Shown here: in pieces, positions 1 to 12,300 of the stretch
Layout of the letters: the number at the start of each line of letters is the position of its first letter
How positions within the stretch are numbered: the stretch's first letter is position 1
From: Mermis nigrescens
Lineage: Eukaryota > Nematoda > Enoplea > Mermithida > Mermithidae
Direction: 5' to 3'
Length of the DNA stretch: 64,000 nucleotides
Assembly: GCA_036768485.1 (NCBI GenBank)
Contig: JAVLUZ010000223.1
Location: forward strand, 2,621,893-2,685,892
Notes under the pieces: model-generated
Told to the model about the DNA's origin: nothing
Database searches by the model: none
The model's input: the letters and a program-made list of their open reading frames with translations, nothing else
Program-made: the position numbers and the translations under genes

Positions 1-587
1 CGCCATTAAATAAAACGCCTAAGCTGCAACGCGATCTGATGAAAGAGCGCATTGGGCTCGACTGATTGATGTTTACAGATGCAACCAGGCCTCAATCGTT
101 TGGTGCATGATTGCCTGGTCAGCGTGGCTCGCCATCAGCAATATTGCCTGATGTGGTAAATACATTCCGTCAAAGGCGTTTGAACCTGAGTTCAGATCGT
201 GAAACTGCCGGCCGCAGTTACCATAGGTGGGCAGGCAGCACCAAAATTCTGGAGGGTGTGCAAGATTTCTTAAAGGTAAAAAATGGTGGTATGGCGAAAA
301 CACCATTTTTCAACGTTTCTCATCGAGCACTATCCATTGGCATCAAAAAAATGCGAAAAAACAAAAAAAAATGAATTCTGGGATGGTATTTTGGTTTTGG
401 GGGAAGGTATTTGGCCTTCTGGGGAGTGCAGACCCCCCAACGCCACCGTGTGGTCGGTATCGCTTATGATATTCTATATATCGAGTTACGCGGGGACGTT
501 CGCCATCAGCCGCAGCACTGCATCAAAATTGAAAACCACTTTTGTAGTCTGATTGAGTGGATTAAATTCAAGAGAAACCTGCATTTA
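1..587. other. left edge, no supported gene; short repeat (family G)
   Basis: No gene is supported here. About 215-455 is a copy of a short repeat (family G) that starts near a GGTGGGCAG motif and contains GGCATCAAAAA and a G/C-run end. Related copies are at about 2400-2620, 4085-4330 (inverted, inside a hAT-like element) and 55175-55440. The rest shows nothing recognisable. Confidence 0.5.
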
Positions 588-1034
588 TAGTCCGTTTCAC
601 ATGACTTCGTGTATAAATTTCAAAACTATCTCCGACATTAAGATGACAGATTGCGATAATAGTGTTGATACCGAAATGGGACGTTTTGGCATCACTCTTT
701 GTATTATTATTTACATTTGACTTATGATTAAAGTATAATACAGATTCTGAAAGCCCATTTCTCTACGTGATGGTATAAATTACTTTCAGAATTTCATTGA
801 ATTTAGTCACTCATCGAATTGAACAATATGCTGTTAGAGTTTGTAGAACCTGCTTTCTGAATACCTATATAATTTATTTTAAAATTGCTTCAAAATTGAT
901 TCAATTAGAATAATTTATAAGTTACTGGTGCCAAAACGTCGTAGAGTTGATATGGTATATAATTATCGAAACCCTGGGCTTACTGTCGATGAGAATTCCT
1001 AAAATTTATGCTCGAAGTTATGTGAAACAGACTG
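588..1034. mobile_element. mariner-like MITE with TA target duplication
   Basis: The ends are inverted copies of each other: TAGTCCGTTTCACATGACTT on the left and, on the opposite strand at the right, CAGTCTGTTTCACATAACTT. A TA dinucleotide flanks both ends (586-587 and 1035-1036). There is no coding potential, so this is a non-autonomous element of about 447 bp. Related TAGTCTG ends occur at 54682-54918 and near 56030. The Tc1/mariner-type assignment rests on the TA duplication and is an inference. Confidence 0.7.
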
Positions 1035-1182
1035 TAAATGAAACAGGCCGTTATCGCAATTTGCAGGTAGCAATGCTGCCGCAAGTTGGTTTACACAAAT
1101 ATACATATGTAGGTAAATAAGTACCTACTTGTCACTTGTGACGTTAACATATCTTTTTCTGTAGAAATATAATGCAACGAAA

Positions 1183-1188
1183 TTTAAT
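1183..1188 (-). promoter_or_regulatory. candidate poly(A) signal for QRSL1
   Basis: ATTAAA on the minus strand, about 19 bases after the QRSL1 stop. It is a common variant of the animal polyadenylation hexamer. Nothing else nearby resembles AATAAA. Confidence 0.3.
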
Positions 1189-1206
1189 TATGAATATCAG
1201 AATTGA

Positions 1207-1370
1207 TCAAAATATGTCACACTGTTTCAAACAACCAAAATCGACAATTTTTTCTATCCACTTGGCGACGGACAAGATTTTTTTATCATGTTTAAAATCA
1301 CCAATAATTTGCAAACCGACGGGCAATCCGGAATTTGAAAGGCCAACGGGCAACGAAATGGCGGGAATGC
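1207..1370 (-). CDS. QRSL1: QRSL1 exon 9 (C-terminus, stop)
   Basis: The acceptor TTTATACATGCAG precedes codons for [18 protein letters not shown] followed by LQIIG, the conserved C-terminal amidase block. The frame runs to a TGA at 1207-1209. The incoming codon is completed as GGC (Gly) with the last base of exon 8. The tail after LQIIG is shorter than in the human protein. Confidence 0.9.
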
Positions 1371-3109
1371 CTGCATGTATAAACAAAGAACGTAAATTCA
1401 GCTTCGTTCTCTTTATTCTTAATATGGCATCACAATATAAAACTAAAAATAATTATGAAAAATGCTTATAGTGGTATTCTGCTGCGTACATACGTTTCAT
1501 CCTTGCATTCAGCAGGCACTAACATAGGGGCAGGAGTCTAAATTAAAGAAGAAGAGGAAGAATTTTCTAGAGAAAATAATGAAAATAAAGACCGAGAGGA
1601 GACTAAAAATTCAAATTTTTCTGCAAGTGCTCAAATCGTATATGAACCGTAAATAAAGATTTTTTAACGCTATTTTATTATTAGTGGATGTTTCTAGACC
1701 GTTTTATGTTGATTGACAAAGCTTTCACACTGACCAGAAGACTATACTATGTTCCACTCCACGAAACCTTGTGCATGAAAATCAATTTTCAGCGTCCATG
1801 AAAATCACTACAAAAGTGGTTCACAGGCATTCTACAGTAATGCAATTTCATACAGTAAAACTTCATATGCTAATTAATTGATGTGCACTGTATCATGATT
1901 GTTGCTTCGGTTTAAACCGTTTTTGAAGTCGATCTACATCAATTTGAAAATTGTGATTCATGCACAAGGTTTCGTGAAATAGACTAGAGATTTATATAGG
2001 TACAAGTTAGCTGTTTTCGGATTATACTACATATGAAGCATACAACTTAAAAGTACTGTTTGACTTATTTTAGAACATTTTGCATCGTATGTTTAAACCC
2101 TACACAAAATTAAATGTACAGAATCAACATTTTCAGCATAAGATAAACAAAGCACGTTCTTGGCAATGATTGATATAATTCGGCATATAGCTGTTTTATT
2201 TTACGCAGACACATTCGATGCGCATGCTCATGTATGTACATAATAAGATAGATTTTTATTTTTTTGGCATCACAAATCTGTAGAAATCAAATGAAAGATG
2301 ATTTTAAATTTTAATTTATGAGGCTATAAACATAGACTGCAGGAAACAGTGATAAATGGTTTACATACAGAAGTACACATGCTCATGGGAAGAGATGGAA
2401 GCAAAGGTGGGCAGCACCGAAATTCTGGGCGGAAGGGACTGGTGCATGATCTTTCAAAGGTCAAACATGATCTTAAAAATTGTGGCGCGGCGAAAAAATA
2501 CCATTTTGTAACGTTTATCTATTGGCATCAAAAATTGCTATAAAAAAACAAATTCCGAAATTTAATTCTAGGGGGTTAGTTTTTGGATGGTGCACCCCCA
2601 AACCCCCCATGCGTAGGTGGGATTGGTTTTACCCTGTTGAGTATTATGCAGGACGATTTAAGCTCTGAACAATGTTTTCAAGCGCATTTAACATTGAAAT
2701 ATGACATTGTTGCCCAATTTTGTGCGTCTGTTAATATAGCCCAAATTTAGTAAAGTCCCTAAAAAACTGATAAAAACGACAGCCTTTAAACCTCAATTTT
2801 CGCGATTAAATCCCCTAATTCTCCCTTCACTCGCCAGAAATTGAAGGATTCGCCCATCTCTTGGCTACTTCCTTCATTTTAATCTCTGAACAACCGACCT
2901 AAGACCATACTGTCAAACATGCTGTGAAAAATGAAAAGGAAATAATAGTGATACAATAGCGGAAATGTAATAATGAATTTGCAGGACAATTTAGAAAGAT
3001 CAAAACTATTATTAGATTATTACCGTTTTTATAATATTATTATTATTGTTATAATAATGATAGTAATAATAATAATTATTATTGTTATTATTAATATTGT
3101 TATTATTAA

Positions 3110-3196
<87 letters not shown>

Positions 3197-3224
3197 CATC
3201 ATCATCATGATCACCATCATCATA

Positions 3225-3269
<45 letters not shown>

Positions 3270-3306
3270 GTTATAATAATAATAGTAATAATAATAATTA
3301 TTATTG

Positions 3307-3355
<49 letters not shown>

Positions 3356-6300
3356 CATCATTATCATTATCATCATCATCATCATCATCATCATGATCAC
3401 CATCATAATAATAATAATAATAATAATAATTATTATTATTATTATTATCATCATCATCATTATGATGATCATCATCATTATCATCATCATCATATAATAA
3501 TTATTATTATAATTATTATTACTATTATTCGTCTTGAGTTATGATTATAATTTTTAATCTTATGATTCAAAGTAAAGAACACATTGTTTTTATTATCCTT
3601 GCTTATACAGGGTGGGCCATAAAAAACGAATCGTATATAGGTTATTGTAAATTCTCAAATAATTGACTAAATTTAACGCAGTTTGCTTTTTCTGAAAGCC
3701 TATTGCCACTGCAGGAACTTAATAAAGTTTCACTTATGCTGGTGAACTTTTTATTGATTCAAACTTAATAAAATAAAATTCTTTTTTTCCCTAGCACTTT
3801 GCAGATTTATTGCATAAAATAAGCCATCTTTACAACGTTATACTTCTTCAACAGGAAAAGATAATGAAACTAGAGCTGTGCCGGGGCCGCCTTTTTTGCC
3901 GGGGCCGGGGCCGGGGCCTAGGCCCCGGTGCCGGGGCCGGGGCCTGGCCGGGGCCAATAATAGCGTGCTTTACCATACTCATAGTACGACCCTGCCCTAC
4001 CCCTTATATGTACCTATGCATATATTCTTGCTTGTAGATATGCACGTCAAGCGTTAATATTTGCTCGGATTACAAGATATAACAGAACATGGGCATCGGG
4101 GGATCCAGACCCCCAGAATTCTCATTCTCCCCCCCAAAAAAAATCCGCTAGACCCCCCAGAAATTGATTTTCACAATTTTTTGTTTTTCTGCGGTTTTTT
4201 GATGCTAATGGATAGCTCATTGAGAGACGCGAGAAAACGGTGTTTTTTTCGCTCTACCATATATTATCAGGCACTTTTTGACTTTGAAAAATGTTGGACC
4301 CCCTAGAATTTTTGAGCTGCCCATGTATGGATTTAACTCCTCTGACTTGGATGCGTTTTTCAATGTGCTTTACTTTGCACTTTTTTAGGCTTATTATTCT
4401 ATTTGTTCTGATAGACGTAGCTGTCTGCTACCAAGCAAGCTGGAAATGCTCGTCTATATGAATTGCAATTTAAAATATGTCAATTTTGATTATTAACTAG
4501 AAATTTGCACCAATCTGACATAGTGAAATAAAGATTTGAATTAGCAAGATCTGTGGTTTGCTTGAAATTGAGTTTGAAGGTAAATCTGCCCAAAACATTA
4601 TCAATTTTCTACATTATTATCAACTCTAACATTGGCCCCGGCCCCGGTGCCGGGGCCAGCCTGACCCCGGCCCGGGGCCGGGGCCTGGCCCCGGCACAGC
4701 TCTAAATGAAACGCGGTTTGATATACGATAATAAAAGTGTTTGTAAATTAATTTACTTACCTTTAGTTTGATTAGTTTAGTCTGTGTGGGACAAACGCAG
4801 TTTTCCTACGGGTTGCTACATTTATAAACAACGCTTACAATTTGCAACCACTTACCAGAACGTGCAATTTTTGGTTAAAGCTTTATCATTTTTACAGTTA
4901 CCTAAAATGCCCGAAAGCAAATTAATTCAGTAATAGCTAAATATGGCTTCAGAATAAAAGGAGTTTCGCTGAACTGTGATAAAGTGTTGCGAAGTTACAA
5001 GGGAAACAAATGCAATTAAATGTTTCTGACAGATGCTTTCATGACACGACAAAACGACTTATGCTTAATTTCGCACACCTTCTGAACAACGCAATAAGTT
5101 TAATCGTCACCTAAATCTTGGAATAGAGATGATAGGCGTTTTATCAAAGCAAACTGAATTCCATTCACTTTTGTCGTTTAGAAGATACATGGTATAAAAG
5201 GCGATTCGTTTTTTATGGCCCAACCTTTATGAGTGATTTAATTTTAAGATTAAGTGCTTCAGCCAGGCATAGCACTCATGAGTTTTAATCTTTTTTGACG
5301 TCGCTTAATTCCCGATATTTCGCAGTTTCACGATGTGATTTATTTTTTATTCCAATTTTTTCATGCTATTGGAACATCCACCATCTTAACTAACACACTG
5401 ATCCACGAAAGTGAAAAAATACAAACCAGCCATGTTAACCGGTTGTGTAAAGAAATCGTCGCTTCTTTCACGGTCGTAGCCTTCGTCATCTGATCTCCAC
5501 TCGGAATACAAAGGAGCTTCGCTTAATGTCACTGGGGTTAACAAAATGTCTACTTTTTGATCACCCCTGAATACTTCATAAAAGTCGTTGGCAATCAGTC
5601 GCCTGACTTTCAATGATTTTAAATAAAAATGCTCGTAATTCCTGAAAACAACATTTGTTAGTCTGCAAGATCTACAAACTAACGGTAGAGAGATGGCGGG
5701 TAAATTTGATTCTTGATGTCATGATTTTTTCTAATGATCAAAATAAACAATTATTAAAATTATGATGGCCAAGCAAAGGCCATTAGTCCAAACATTTCTT
5801 AGAGAGGGAGTTTGAGGAGTTTTTGACCCTACAAGATGACTGCTCACTTCACGTGAAATGCTAGTTTTCCAAAGAGCCTCAGGAAATTTGGTTTTTTAGG
5901 AGTTTTTACCTATAGTTTGGCTCAAAAATACCAACCGTACCAGCGCTTCGCTTCACATAACAGTTTTAAGCATGTTTCGTTTAATTTTAGCGAATTTCTG
6001 AAATTTTTGCTTCTTTTATGTAAAAACAAAGCATCATCAAAAACGTCGAAAAATTTAGTTTTTGACGCAAACCCATCGTTTAAGAATTCAAAAAAGAAGT
6101 TTAATAAAAATTGCCGAAGTTAAATCCTCAGAGGTTCAATGCTATGTATCCACATATATGTGCATAACTGCTCAGCTCATAACGCAATACAGGGCAAGGA
6201 CCAGTATTAGCTCGTTTCGGTAACTTTAAATTTTCTATTATTTTCCTCAAAAATTTGGCCCTTTAGCTATTGAAAAGTACTTTTAATTAATCGACAAATA

Positions 6301-9300
6301 TTACGAACCACATGTGAAGTGCAGAAATGATCTGAATCTTTTCGGCGCCAGATTGATGAAAGCGACATAATATACTCATATTTAAAATCGGCTAAAAATG
6401 CTAAAAAATAACTTGCGAAACTCATGAACACGGGTAGAACATAACATAAAAAAGAACAAATTTATTATTAAGCAATAACTCGGCTTACAATGCGATTGGG
6501 AAAAACGGATTAAAATATTACTTAAAAACATTCTGACTGCAACTCTGCAAATTTTCATTCAGTTATTTATTAAAATGGGGAAACACAGCCAAACACTTAA
6601 ATCTACATATCTTCTGGGGTTATTCGACATTAGTTTTGAAACCGCCAAAAAGAACACTGATATTATGCAATAACTATCGATTATGGCACGATTGGGAAGT
6701 GCATTTTAAAACATTGTACTTCAAAAGACTTTTGTATCAACTGAGCAAATTTTTAATTAATTTGTTATTACAAAGAGGAAGATGTCTCTAAAAAATCTAG
6801 TCTGTTTTGAAATCAGTCAAAATCAAAATCAATCAATCAAATCAATCAAATGAAATCAAATCAATCAATCAAATTCTTGGCTTCAATACTCAATCCGATT
6901 AACTTCAAAGCATAGACTAGAAACTTCGCAGACACTCATTCGTACTCGTATCTATCTACCTCAATGTACACAGAAAGCAACTGAATAAAAATTTGTACAG
7001 TTGCAGTCTCTTGCAGTCAAAATCATACATAAAAAAGGCTCGAAATTCGGAGGGTTAGGGGAGGAAAAAACTTCAATTTTTGACCAAAAATGGCAAAAAA
7101 CACCTAAAAATAGCCAAAAACTGCAGGTTTTCGCCGAAAATCGGGAGGGGTCAAAACTTTTCTGACCTTGAGGATGTTGGACTTCCAACTTTGGGTGGCG
7201 AATCCTCAAAAAACCCGTTCCATGTATGGTCCAAATGTTTATGTTTCAAACTGCATCTCCCAACCCAGTACTGTGATAAACTAAAGCTATAGAATTAAAT
7301 CAAGGTGTCCATTGTTGCAGCTCCAAAATAATTGTTGTTTACTTCAGCACCATGTAGCTTAGAATTTTCAGTGATACTTATCCCATTGTAATAAATATGT
7401 GAATGAAAATTTGCAAAACTGCAGTCAGAATATTGCCGAGCAATGCTTTAAAACGCATTTCCCAGTCATGTAAGTCAAAGTTATTGCGTATAAAAAGTGT
7501 TCTGTTTTATGCCCCATCCTGAAAATTCACTGGTCTTAAATTCTGGGATTAAATTTGACCAAACCATAATTAAGGTACGATTGTACATATATGCATACGT
7601 GAAAGAGGAGAATGCCCTACAGTTGACCCCTCATCCCCCAAAGCCAGAAAGTTTTTGACCCCCGATTTTCAAACAAAATCGAATTTTTCGGCCGTTCTTA
7701 GGCGTTTTTTAGCCAAAAATTGGAGGTTATTTACCCCCATACACTAAAATGGCCGGGGACCCCCACCCAAAATTTTGAGCCGTTGCACGTATGCATATAT
7801 GTTGTATGTAGGTACTTCATAAAATCTAGTTATTCTACTGGGCTCAAGAAAATAAAATAGAGCAAAGCTGTATAAAACTTCACCAAAAATCGTAATCAAG
7901 CCGACTGTATAATATGGAAATTAAGTTTTATCAATGACTAATTCTTTCTAAGCAGAAAATAATTTCCAGCCAAAATACGCCGCCGAACAATATCATTGAA
8001 GGCGTCGTGTCTGGACAAAGCGTATAATTTATTGAGGGACGTGCTTTCGTCTGCTCGATAACCTTAAAGCAAACGATTCCAATTTGAATTCTAAATACTC
8101 TTTTTACACTAAAAGCTGATATTCAAGCATACCTGGACAATAGCCAAAGCTCCACTTCGTCTGAATATGGGCCCTCAAAGGTTGGCCGATTAATTTAATT
8201 GATTTAATCGAATTAATTTGATTTCAATTAAATTTAAATAATCAAATTAATTTAATTAATTTAATTGAGAGGAAAATGAGTTAAAAAGTTTTGTTGAATT
8301 TTTCACTGTTTAGCGTCTTCTCACATTTTTTTTAAAATCAGGCCAACCCAATGGACCTTCAGATCGTCTAAATTTAGTGTCAGCCCGTATTAAGGTTAGG
8401 CAAGGATGGACTATTTCCCAGGTGTGTATTTAAGCATGAATTTGTATGAAATCAATAATAAAAATGATCAAGACTAGGAAAACACACAAAGCCTGAATTG
8501 CAGCAAAGAATTGACTGCTTATAGGTAACATTAGGATAGGGGGTCGGCGTATCCCCCACCCAAAGTCAGTCGTCCTCCACTTCGGTAAAAATTGTGTTTT
8601 TAGGCCATTTTTTATCATTTACGGTCAAAAATTGAAGATCATTCACTCCCCCCTACAAATGGCCGACTACCCCTCAGAGACGAATTCAGGGAGGGTAAGG
8701 CAGGGAGCGGCCGCCCTTTATTGGCCTAACATAGTTAGCGAGATAATGAATCGATATGTAAGTTATTATGATTATTAGCCACCGTTAATTGTGATTTCTT
8801 AAAATCTTCTAATGCTTCGTGTCGGATAATACCTATTAATGGCATTTGTTTACTTTATTGTCGGCCCGTAAGCCATATTTTTGCGCCAGGAATAAATTTC
8901 TGTAGCAACAACCATTTGCATGATTCCTAAAATAATTTCTAAGGCACTAAATTACACAGCTATGAGCATTTCTGCGTAGTTTTTCTCATTTTTAAGGATA
9001 ACTTTTAAATATCCTCGACGTTTCGCATCAAATGAAATCCAAATTTGTGAGTTAAAGTCGAGTTTTACCAAATTCCAATCCATCGAATCGAGCCATGTTA
9101 GACGCCACTTCACATTCTCCCAGTACGTGGTAACAAATAATGCTATAGCGCGTATGAGGCAAAGAAACTGTAACCAGTTTGCAACCAGCTCGCTTTTCCA
9201 ATAAGGCGGCAATGTTTTGCCACCAATCCACGACGCTTTTTGATAAATTTGGTGTGAAATATTCCTGGTAAGATTATTTCAATAAAAATCAACAAAGGCA

Positions 9301-12300
9301 CATTGCGAAGCCTCACAAACAGAGGCAGATTAGATTGGGTGGGGGTGGCCGACCCCCTATTGGCCGAAAATATTTGACAATATAAACGATGGATATGTAC
9401 TCAGCAATGATTTTTGCCATCGAACATCGCAATGTCTCAAATTTTCCCGACGGGATTAAACCTACGTATTGATTACATTTATTCAATTTCTCGGCGGCCT
9501 AAGAGCCAAACTTTCGTATTTTTCTTCCATTTTCTGGCACAAATTCTGAAAACTTTTTCGTTTCGCGTTAAATGCTTACATAGGCTATGTTCAAAATGCA
9601 CAAAAACAGAAATAACGAAGTAATTCAAGTCTATTAGAGTCTTCCAGTCAAATTTTCACAATTTTTCGGCGTTCCGCGCCGGGTTTTAGCTGAAGTTAAA
9701 GAAATTTAAGCGCTCTTTTTGATTACAAAATTTTTTGTACCATAAATTCAGTTTAAAGTAAAATTAGACAACACAACACAGCGGAAAAACGCAACTCTGC
9801 TTGCGAATAATCGGTTTTTTAAACTTATCTTTTATTGTTTTGGAAAAAGATGGGGCACCACCCTCCTTTGGGAAAATCATAGACCCGCCACTGCTCACAA
9901 ATTCATAGTATAAAGTTATTAAGAATACCTCTGGCAATCCAACGACTAATCCCTTTAAACATGGATCTTCAGGCAGCAGATAAGAAGCATTTGATCTCTC
10001 TATACTCGTCGGATCTTTAGTATCTACTCCAGCTAGAGCATCTATGTAAAACAAGCAAGGCTCTCATTCATTCAGAAAATGAAAAATAACGATTTATGAT
10101 GCGATAAATATACTGCTAGCAGGGAACATTAGACTAAATATGACTGGACTGCCTATATAATTATGTATAAAGACACAAAAGAATTTTCAAAATTTCAGCA
10201 TCTAGCCGCAATCAATAGCAGAAAGAGCCAATCTAATGTCTATCTTGGTTTCAAAGTTTAAAAAATTCTAGCTAATGTAATTATTTTAATGCATTTTCTA
10301 CTGTGCTGTGAGGAGCGCGATGGTGTAAAAAGCGATATAAGAACTGTCTTTTGGGCATGATAACGTGCGAATATGATACAGTAATTGATGTATAGCAAAA
10401 ACGCACCCAAATATTTTAAAAACGCGAAAAACAGTTTACATGTGTGACCCCTCTCAACCGAATTCCTTGCTACACCTCTGCTAGACATTTTGAATAAAAT
10501 CCAACTAGATACAGTTTTTTACTTAATCAAAAGTATTGAATACAAAAAGTACACCTCTACAGAATTTTCGCTTTTCCTGCAAGATCCCAGGAAATGCAAA
10601 AGCGTTCTTAGCGATTTCTTAGTTAAAAACGCTTGAGTGTCAACTTTTCGGCGCGAATAGCCATTTTTCATTTCATTTTGTTCAATTGATTCGAATTTTT
10701 ACTAAAAGCGTTTCATCTTATCGTAAAAAGCGAATCGTCAAAAACATAAAGGAACTATGATTTTGACGCGATCAACCGTTCTTGAGCCCAAAGAATGGTA
10801 CTTAGTAAAAACTTTTCTTGGTTCCCGTTAGAATTCCCTTGCTGTGCATGTAATAAAATGTATTGTTCAATTGGATAGGTATGCAATATATGATTGTTAC
10901 TATCATGCATGTAAGAGGGGGATACCCTACCCAAAGTCGGTTGTCCCCCCAGAGCCAGAAAATTTTTGACCCTTTATTTTTGGAAAAATTGAATTTTTTG
11001 GTACTTTTTAGGCTTTTTGGCCGTTCTTGACCAAAAATTTACGGTCTACCCCCTCCAAAATCGCCGGGGCCCCCACCCAAAATTATTAGCCGTTACATTT
11101 ATGGTTCTTATGCACGTAATATCGTCAATATGTCCCAAAGAATTGTATATAATTTAGAAGTAAATCTGTATATGATTGCAGTACAAATTATTAGCACACT
11201 GGTCGACAATAAGATAAATGGAAAACAACCCTCGTATATGATTGCATACATGCAATTGAATTAGACGTATGTATAGGCACTTATAAATAAAAAACAACGA
11301 CGATACAGTACTAGACATGCATAGCACAGGAATTCCGGGAGAAGTTTTATGTGCCTTTTGGGCCAAAAATGGTGGATACGCGTCAAAAACATCGCTTTCC
11401 GGCGTTTCTGACAATGCATAAAAAATTTCGACAAAAATGAAAAAAATCGAACAAATACTCGCGTCAAGACGCGAGTATATGGCGCGAAGCGCCAAAATTT
11501 TGACGCTTTTGAGCAAGGAGATGGCTAAAAACGCCTTAAAACGTACCTTTTCTACGATTTTTTATAAAATTTTTGAAAAATAGTGAATTCTGGGGTAGGA
11601 GGTGAAAATTTTTATGGGGGTCATGTACATATGAAGGCAAGCATAACGGAAGAGATGTACATACACAAAAGGATCATGTGCATATTTCAGTAAGTTAAAG
11701 CTAGTTACCATACGTGTTCTTGGAAGGGGGTTTCAGGGAGATCCCCGCAGAATGGTTGTTGACCCCCCCCCGCAAAATGGCTGCGACCTCCCAGAATTAT
11801 TGGCTTTTTTGAATATAGCTCATTTTAGGCTCAAAAGTCTCAAATTTTCGGCGCTTCGCGCTATATTATACACATTTTTTTACTATACTTTGTTCAATTT
11901 TCTCGATTTTTAAAATTTTTCTAAAATCTTTCTTGAATGTTTCTATGTTCTAGAAAAAAACGAGCATTGTATGAGACATTTAAAAACAGTATTTTTGACA
12001 TGTACCCGACGTTTTTTAGCCCAAAAAAGATTTTTTTAAAACTTTTTGGGTTTGACCCCCTCCCGAATTCCCAAGCCATATATGTATGCTAGTTACGCTA
12101 TCAAGAAATTATACCGAGGGCCAGGGCGATATTGTCGACGTTGCGCGCCATTATTCCAGGCACATCGAGAGAATTGGTGAGTGGGATTAGCCCATGTCTT
12201 GAAAGTAGGCCATAAGTTGGTTTGTAACCCACAACTCCACAAAACGAGGCTGGATTGCGCGTAGAGCCACCCGTATCTGAACCAAGGGCGCTAAAAACGG

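Larger units (their letters stand above)
1371..5426. other. QRSL1 intron 8, repeat-filled
   Basis: GT-AG intron of about 4.06 kb. It contains an inverted-repeat MITE (1744-1986), a family G repeat (about 2400-2620), an ATT/ATC microsatellite (3034-3530) and a mariner-like element (3608-5227) interrupted by a hAT-like element (3871-4704). The remainder is AT-rich with nothing recognisable. Confidence 0.8.
5642..7944. other. QRSL1 intron 7, apparent GA-AG intron
   Basis: The intron is about 2.3 kb. Its minus-strand 5' end reads AGAAA|GAATTAGTCATT and its 3' end TGTTTTCAG|GAATTACGAG. GAATTA occurs at both borders, so the cut can slide by 6 bases, but no position gives GT-AG in frame. It contains two copies of repeat family B (about 7030-7229 inverted and 7588-7792) and an AATC-rich simple repeat (about 6815-6880). 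Confidence 0.75.

Noticed and set aside
1..65. Plus-strand open frame from the window edge ending TGA, reading PLNKTPKLQRDLMKERIGLD
   Set aside because: Could be the C-terminus of a gene to the left (vaguely like acyl-CoA ligase ends), but 20 codons are too few and no family is certain.
2973..3497. Long Ile-rich (plus) and Met/Ile-rich (minus) open frames
   Set aside because: They are translations of the ATT/ATC microsatellite and carry no protein information.
9186..9264. Ending QRSL1 exon 6 early at AGCTG|GTTGCA with an 18-base intron
   Set aside because: Reading straight through gives the conserved [14 protein letters not shown] block, so no intron is needed.
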